Below, piece after piece: positions 60,264 to 64,000 of a stretch of 64,000 nucleotides of DNA. The stretch's first letter is position 1; each line of letters begins with the position of its first letter. The translations under genes and the position numbers were made by a program. This DNA is from Streptomyces albus subsp. albus (GTDB lineage Bacteria; Actinomycetota; Actinomycetes; Streptomycetales; Streptomycetaceae): the NCBI RefSeq assembly GCF_000719865.1, contig NZ_JOID01000027.1, positions 1 to 64,000 on the forward strand. The letters run 5' to 3'. Under the pieces are notes generated by a model. That model saw only the letters and a list, made by a program, of their open reading frames with translations. It ran no database searches and was not told the origin of the DNA.

Positions 60264-61111
60264 ATCTCCTGCGCCACTTTGCGGATGAAGGACCGCGAGT
60301 CGGCAGGCCCCAGCGCGTGCTCACCGACCCTGCGGTAGAGCTCCCGATGCTGCTCCAACTCCGGCACCTCTGTCAGCAGGACGCCCCCGTGCACAGCGTC
60401 CAGATGCACCGTGTCCAACTGCTCCACCGGGCCGTCGGCATAGAGCATCGAGTAGTCGGCGTGGGTGAACCCGTCAACCTCGAAGGGGACGACTCGCAGC
60501 GAGACACTCTCCCGTTCCGAGGCCTCGATGAGCGCCCAGAGCTGGGCGCGGGCCGCACCCCTCCCGGCCACCCGGATACGCAGGGCGGCCTCGTGCAGCA
60601 CCACCTCGAAAGGAACTGGTGGACAGCGGTCGAGCACCTGCTGCCGACGCTTCCGGAACTCGACCCGTGCGTCGATCTGTTCCTGCGGCGGCGCCGAGAC
60701 CGCGTTCCCGAACAGCGCCCTCGCATGGTCCTCTGTCTGCAACAGGCCGGGGATTTGGGTGATCTCGACGGCTCGGAGACCCTCGGCGTGGTGCTCCAAC
60801 TCCGCGAGGTCCAGAAAGCCTTGGGGCAGGACGGTCCGGAACTCCTCCCACCAGCCGCCTGCACGTTCACCCGCCATCGCGGCCAGCGCGTCGACAAGAG
60901 CCGCATTGGTGCATCCGTAGTGCGATGCCAGGTCACGCGCTCGTTGCCCGCCAACGGCCACGCGCCCCGCCTCCAAGTGAGACAGCTTGGCCTGATCCAG
61001 GCCGACCGCGTGAGCCGCTTCCCGTCCGCTCAGCCCCGCTTGCTCGCGGAGCTTTCTCAATTCGGCGCCCAGCCGCTCCTGGCGAGCAGTCGGGTTCCTT
61101 CTCGGCGGCAT
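60260..61111 (-). CDS. XRE-family regulator with DUF5753 domain (second locus)
   Basis: 283 residues. HTH about 10-65 (LGAELRKLREQAGLSGREAAHAVGLDQAKLSHLEAGRV), then DUF5753 (IPGLLQTEDHARALFG, VVLHEAALRIRVAGRG) ending SRSFIRKVAQEM. With the overlapping DUF397 gene and the divergent RsbW-like ATPase it reproduces the composition of AbaA/WhiJ-type developmental loci. GAAGAGG is 4-5 nt before the ATG. The dyad at 61194-61215 lies 83 nt upstream. Confidence 0.93.
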   Translation of the reverse strand: MPPRRNPTARQERLGAELRKLREQAGLSGREAAHAVGLDQAKLSHLEAGRVAVGGQRARDLASHYGCTNAALVDALAAMAGERAGGWWEEFRTVLPQGFLDLAELEHHAEGLRAVEITQIPGLLQTEDHARALFGNAVSAPPQEQIDARVEFRKRRQQVLDRCPPVPFEVVLHEAALRIRVAGRGAARAQLWALIEASERESVSLRVVPFEVDGFTHADYSMLYADGPVEQLDTVHLDAVHGGVLLTEVPELEQHRELYRRVGEHALGPADSRSFIRKVAQEM

Positions 61112-61193
61112 GAACCTCTTCCCTTTCGAACCGCCGCTCGGCGCGACGGCCGCGCGGCATCCCCGTTCGGGGGAACTTCCCAGAACCAGTTGC

Positions 61194-61215
61194 TAGGGAA
61201 CAAATTTGGACCCTA
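61194..61215. promoter_or_regulatory. 22-bp dyad between XRE regulator and ATPase gene
   Basis: TAGGG-N2-C-AAATTT-G-N2-CCCTA, symmetric at 18 of 22 positions, in an otherwise GC-rich divergent promoter region. A strong candidate operator for the adjacent XRE protein. Confidence 0.6.
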
Positions 61216-61428
61216 CGTTGAGTGTCGCGCCGCTCACGGAGCGGGACTCCGGCCAGCCGGAAGCGCACCACCGTGCCCTGCTCCGGGCTGGCCGAGGGCG
61301 GCGGGCGGTGGCAGGCCACCGCGGAGGCCCACGTCAGCACGCACGACCACGTCGGCACGCACGCCGCACAGCGTTCGCGAACGCACGGCACACCACTCAA
61401 CCGCATTCACCCACGCCCGGAGGCCACC

Positions 61429-61845
61429 ATGCCCACACCCGCCCCTTTCGAGTACCGCATGCAACTCCCGCACGACCCGCGCGCGGTGGGCGTCGCCAGG
61501 CGCTCGCTCCGGGCCGCTCTCACCGCGCACGAGGTGCCCGAGCTGGTCGAGCGGGCCGAACTGCTCGCGAGCGAGCTGCTGACCAACGCCATCGTCCACT
61601 CCGCCGGTGAGGCGCAGCTCCGGCTGCGCTGGGCGCGGGAATCCCTCTGGCTGTCCGTCTGGGACACCAACCCCAAGCCGCCGGACCCGCGCGTCCCCGA
61701 TGACGACAGCGAGGGCGGCCGGGGGCTTCACCTGCTGCGGACGCTGGCCGACCGCTGGTCGCACTACCCGGTACGGCCGGACGTCTGCGGCGGAGCCGAG
61801 TCCAAGGTCGTCTGGTGCAGGATCAGCCGGTCCGCTCCCGGCTGA
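61429..61845 (+). CDS. RsbW-like ATP-binding protein (HATPase_c)
   Basis: 138 residues. ELLASELLTNAIVHS is the N-box, VWDTNPKPPDPR an abridged G1 region, and GGRGLHLLRTLADRWSHYP the G2 loop of anti-sigma-factor-type GHKL ATPases. No sigma factor gene is nearby; such orphans are frequent beside XRE/DUF397 genes. ATG with GGAGG 5 nt upstream. Confidence 0.92.
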   Translation: MPTPAPFEYRMQLPHDPRAVGVARRSLRAALTAHEVPELVERAELLASELLTNAIVHSAGEAQLRLRWARESLWLSVWDTNPKPPDPRVPDDDSEGGRGLHLLRTLADRWSHYPVRPDVCGGAESKVVWCRISRSAPG

Positions 61846-62010
61846 GCGGGCCGGCGGCCGGTGTCAGACCCCCGTGCTGGACTGTCCGCAGGAGATACGG
61901 GGGTCTGCCAACTCCCCTCCCCGGCAGGGTTTCCGCGGCACCGATGAGTTTTCGGCCGCCCGCCGGTCAACCCCTGCACAGACCACGGAGAGAGCGGAAC
62001 GGGAGAAGTC

Positions 62011-62511
62011 ATGAGCGAGACTCGGGCACAGCAGGACGGCACGATTCAGGGCGGCGGGGTCCAGGGCGGCACGGCGGGCACGGTGGCCGGGCCGGGGGCG
62101 GCGGCGGGCGGGGCGCGGAAGGGGCGCGCCATGGCGATCACGGTGCTGGTGCTCCGGATCGTCTTCGGTCTCTTCTTCGCCATCGCCAGCGCGCTGCCGA
62201 AACTCATCGCGCACTCCTCGGCCACCGAGAGCTTCGACAAGATCGGGCTCGGTGACTGGTTCATGTATCTCACCGGCGTCCTGGAACTGGCGGGCGGCAT
62301 CGCGCTGTTGATCCCGCTGCTCTCGGGGCTGGCCGCGTTCTCGCTGGTCGCCCTGCTGATCTGCGCGTTCGGCATCACCATGACCGTCTTCGACGGGGAG
62401 AACGCCGCCTCGCCGCTGCTCTTCGCGATACCGATCGCCGTCATCGCCTGGTACCAGCGGCACACCGTGCCCGAGCTGTTCGCCCGGCTGCGGAGCGCCC
62501 TCGGCCGGTGA
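62011..62511 (+). CDS. DoxX family membrane protein
   Basis: 166 residues; a Gly/Ala/Gln-rich N-terminal stretch of about 38 residues, then four hydrophobic helices. VLRIVFGLFFAIASALPKLIAHSSATESFDKIGLGDWFMYLTGVLELAGGIALLIP is typical of DoxX. Function uncertain (related proteins act in quinone/redox stress complexes). ATG with GGGAGAAG about 3 nt upstream. Confidence 0.9.
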   Translation: MSETRAQQDGTIQGGGVQGGTAGTVAGPGAAAGGARKGRAMAITVLVLRIVFGLFFAIASALPKLIAHSSATESFDKIGLGDWFMYLTGVLELAGGIALLIPLLSGLAAFSLVALLICAFGITMTVFDGENAASPLLFAIPIAVIAWYQRHTVPELFARLRSALGR

Positions 62512-62563
62512 GAACCGGGCCGGGGCGGCGGGGCCGGACCGGCGGCGGCGAGGCCGGAGCGGA

Positions 62564-62911
62564 TCAGAGCCGTTTCGCGGGGCGGGCCGTCGGGGTGTGG
62601 TCACCGTCCCGGGGTGCCGGTGTCCGGGCGTCCGTGCCGCGCTTCGAGGCGGCCTTGCCCAGGTGGTGGAGGGCACCCAGCAGCAGGCCGATGTCGTCCA
62701 GATAGATGGGGTCGGGCAGCAGGTCCACGGGGAAGACGGTGTAGACGATGGCGCCCCAGAACAGGAGCTTGTCGCCCGCCGGGGTGTCCTCGCTGCGCAG
62801 CATCCGGTACGTGCGCACCAGCTTCACCGCGAGAACGACGGCGACGGCCAGCATCACCACGGCAAGCAGCAGGAGCACCCAGAGCACCGGTCCGCCGAGC
62901 TGGTCGATCAC
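62564..62911 (-). CDS. DUF1232 (YkvA-type) small membrane protein
   Basis: 115 residues: one N-terminal helix (LWVLLLLAVVMLAVAVVLAVKLV), then FWGAIVYTVFPVDLLPDPIYLDDIGLLLGALHHL, the DUF1232 signature (P-x-DLLPD-x-I-x-DD). Function unknown. GTG at 62911 with GGTGGAAG 3 nt upstream. Converges with DoxX. Confidence 0.92.
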   Translation of the reverse strand: MIDQLGGPVLWVLLLLAVVMLAVAVVLAVKLVRTYRMLRSEDTPAGDKLLFWGAIVYTVFPVDLLPDPIYLDDIGLLLGALHHLGKAASKRGTDARTPAPRDGDHTPTARPAKRL

Positions 62912-63125
62912 AGGCTTCCACCCTCGTAACGGCCCGGAGCATGCCCGGGGTTGGGACTCGTACCGTCTTGTCCGGATCCTAACCGGGAGTCCGGTCGTGG
63001 CGGTGGTTGTGCTGCTTCTTCCCGGGCGGGTGGCCACCACGCGCCTACGCCGTCCGGCGGATCCCGCCCGGAACGCCTCGGGTCCGGAAGGTCTGAGGTC
63101 CGGAACGGCTCAGGCGGCTGGGAAA
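62912..63125. other. Intergenic region upstream of DUF1232 / downstream of hspR
   Basis: No gene. Contains repeated CGGGTCCGGAAGG-type sequence (63085-63115). Together with 63152-63321 it makes up the 410-bp gap between the two minus-strand genes. Confidence 0.45.
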
Positions 63126-63151
63126 GCCCGAGGCCCGCGAACGCCTCGGGC
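63126..63151 (-). terminator. dnaK-operon/hspR terminator
   Basis: GCCCGAGGC / GCCTCGGGC, 9-bp perfect arms with an 8-nt loop; a second GC-rich inverted repeat (GGGCCCGGGAGC against GCTCTCCGGGCCC) adjoins it at about 63148-63180. Downstream of hspR. Confidence 0.7.
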
Positions 63152-63321
63152 CCGGGAGCGGGATGCTCTCCGGGCCCGGGACGGTGCGCGGGAAGGAACG
63201 GGCACGCGGGAAGGACAGGGCCGGCTGCGCGGACGGGGCCGGACGCGGCGGGACCTGCCGCAGGGTAATAACCCGGTACGCCGGGCGGGGCGGTTCACCG
63301 TCACCTCGGCGGGCCCGGGTC

Positions 63322-63876
63322 CTACTCGCCCCGCCGCTTCGGGCGCCAGACGACCAGCGCGCTGCTCTGCTGGACGTCCGAGTACGGCACCAGGTCCCGG
63401 CGGTACGAGGCGTGCACCGCGGCCTCGCGCTGGCGCATGGCCACGGCCGCGCCCTCGACCGCCTGCTGGAGCTCGGCCACCCGCGACTGGAGCGCCGTGA
63501 CCTGGTTCTCCAGTTCGATGATGCGCTTGATCCCGGCGAGGTTGATGCCCTCGTCCTGGCTCAACTGCTGCACTTGGCGGAGCAGTTCGATGTCCCGGGC
63601 GGAGTAGCGCCGCCCGCGGCCCGCCGTGCGGTCCGGGGAGACCAGGCCCAGCCGGTCGTACTGCCGCAGGGTCTGCGGGTGCAGCCCCGAGAGCTGGGCG
63701 GCGACCGAGATGACGTACACCGGTGACTCGTCCGTCAGCTGGTACGGGTTCCGGCTGCCGCGGCCGGTGCCCTCACCGGTGACGCCGCCGGCGCCCCCGG
63801 GACCAGTGGGACCACCGGAGCCACCCGGGCCGCCTCCGCCCGCGTTGCCGCCCGCGCGTCCGCCTCGGATGTCCAT
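63322..63876 (-). CDS. hspR: HspR heat-shock repressor (MerR family)
   Basis: 184 residues. A Gly-rich tail of about 45 residues precedes the conserved HspR sequence: YVISVAAQLSGLHPQTLRQYDRLGLVSPDRTAGRGRRYSARDIELLRQVQQLS (HTH), then the coiled-coil IIELENQVTALQSRVAELQQAV and SYRRDLVPYSDVQQSSALVVW. HspR binds HAIR sites with DnaK as corepressor and represses the dnaK operon and clpB. The N-terminal Gly extension exceeds the S. coelicolor protein as I remember it. Start ATG 1 nt past the dnaJ stop, with GGGAG upstream inside dnaJ. Confidence 0.95.
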   Translation of the reverse strand: MDIRGGRAGGNAGGGGPGGSGGPTGPGGAGGVTGEGTGRGSRNPYQLTDESPVYVISVAAQLSGLHPQTLRQYDRLGLVSPDRTAGRGRRYSARDIELLRQVQQLSQDEGINLAGIKRIIELENQVTALQSRVAELQQAVEGAAVAMRQREAAVHASYRRDLVPYSDVQQSSALVVWRPKRRGE

Positions 63877-63877
63877 C

Positions 63878-64000
63878 TCATGCTCCCTTCGCGGCCTGGA
63901 ACAGCTCCGCCCGCGGGTCCTCACCCGCGGTGGCCTCGCGATACGCCTCCAGCGCTTCCCGCGCCTTGTCGCTCAGTTCCCCGGGAACGGACACCTCGAT
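63878..64000 (-). CDS. dnaJ: DnaJ chaperone, C-terminal end (partial)
   Basis: Last 40 residues (VSVPGELSDKAREALEAYRE ... ELFQAAKGA) of a protein entering from the right edge. Identity rests on its position directly before hspR in the known dnaK-grpE-dnaJ-hspR order and on the match to DnaJ C-termini; the J-domain is outside the window. Confidence 0.85.
   Translation of the reverse strand: MEVSVPGELSDKAREALEAYREATAGEDPRAELFQAAKGA

Overview
The window is chromosomal DNA from a high-GC actinomycete, almost certainly a Streptomyces. GC is above 70 percent, the third codon position is strongly GC-biased, and GTG starts are frequent. The markers are typical of the genus: HspR/HAIR heat-shock control, paired XRE(DUF5753)/DUF397 genes, repeated Uma2 genes, DUF3151, a parS site of the Streptomyces type and a TTA (bldA-type) codon. 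Gene order from purA through kynA-kynU, fba, pyrE and clpB to hspR matches, as far as I remember it, the S. coelicolor block that lies a few hundred kb from oriC. I see no rRNA, tRNA, CRISPR array, transposase or prophage genes.

Layout. 0-7 kb: purC, an N,N-dimethylformamidase-like protein, a degenerate M48-like membrane protein and purD. 7-18 kb: a SLATT-domain gene, a conserved hypothetical, a GT2 plus membrane glycosyltransferase-like pair with striking coding microsatellites, a GntR/FCD regulator, a DJ-1/PfpI protein, a Ser/Thr kinase, a HicB-like orphan, a glyoxalase-fold protein and two small coupled genes. 18-22 kb: the first XRE/DUF397 pair, purA and a diacylglycerol-kinase-like protein. 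22-28.5 kb: a MarR/GbsR-type regulator divergent from an ABC exporter (perfect operator between them), then a convergent NarL/DesK-type two-component operon. 28.6-32.2 kb: a three-gene tryptophan-to-anthranilate operon (TDO, kynureninase, probable formamidase), with overlapping ends. 32-40.5 kb: DUF3151, fba, a parS site, pyrE, an aldose-1-epimerase-like protein, an SRPBCC protein, a membrane spermidine-synthase-like protein and DUF2617. 41-44.7 kb: the most unusual locus, a two-helix membrane protein translationally coupled to an HsdM-type N6-adenine methylase and an HsdS-like protein with no HsdR. 44.7-60 kb: an aminotransferase, three Uma2 proteins, YbjN, clpB with its HAIR operator, a duplicated membrane protein, an MFS transporter, an F420/FMN-type oxidoreductase, a split transketolase under a MerR-type box, and two small oxidoreductase/cupin-like genes. 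60-64 kb: the second DUF397/XRE/ATPase cluster, DoxX, DUF1232, hspR and the 3' end of dnaJ.

How the parts work together. PurC, PurD and PurA are three steps of purine synthesis and PyrE is one of pyrimidine synthesis. TDO, formamidase and kynureninase form a complete short catabolic route. HspR (end of the window) should repress clpB through the HAIR element at 50412-50432 as well as its own dnaK operon. Two recurring themes cut across the genes. Many start codons are preceded, at almost exactly 7 nt, by a TAnnnT -10 box with no ribosome-binding site, which implies leaderless mRNAs. Several conserved proteins (PurC, KynU, ClpB, HspR and others) carry Gly/Ala-rich insertions or extensions.
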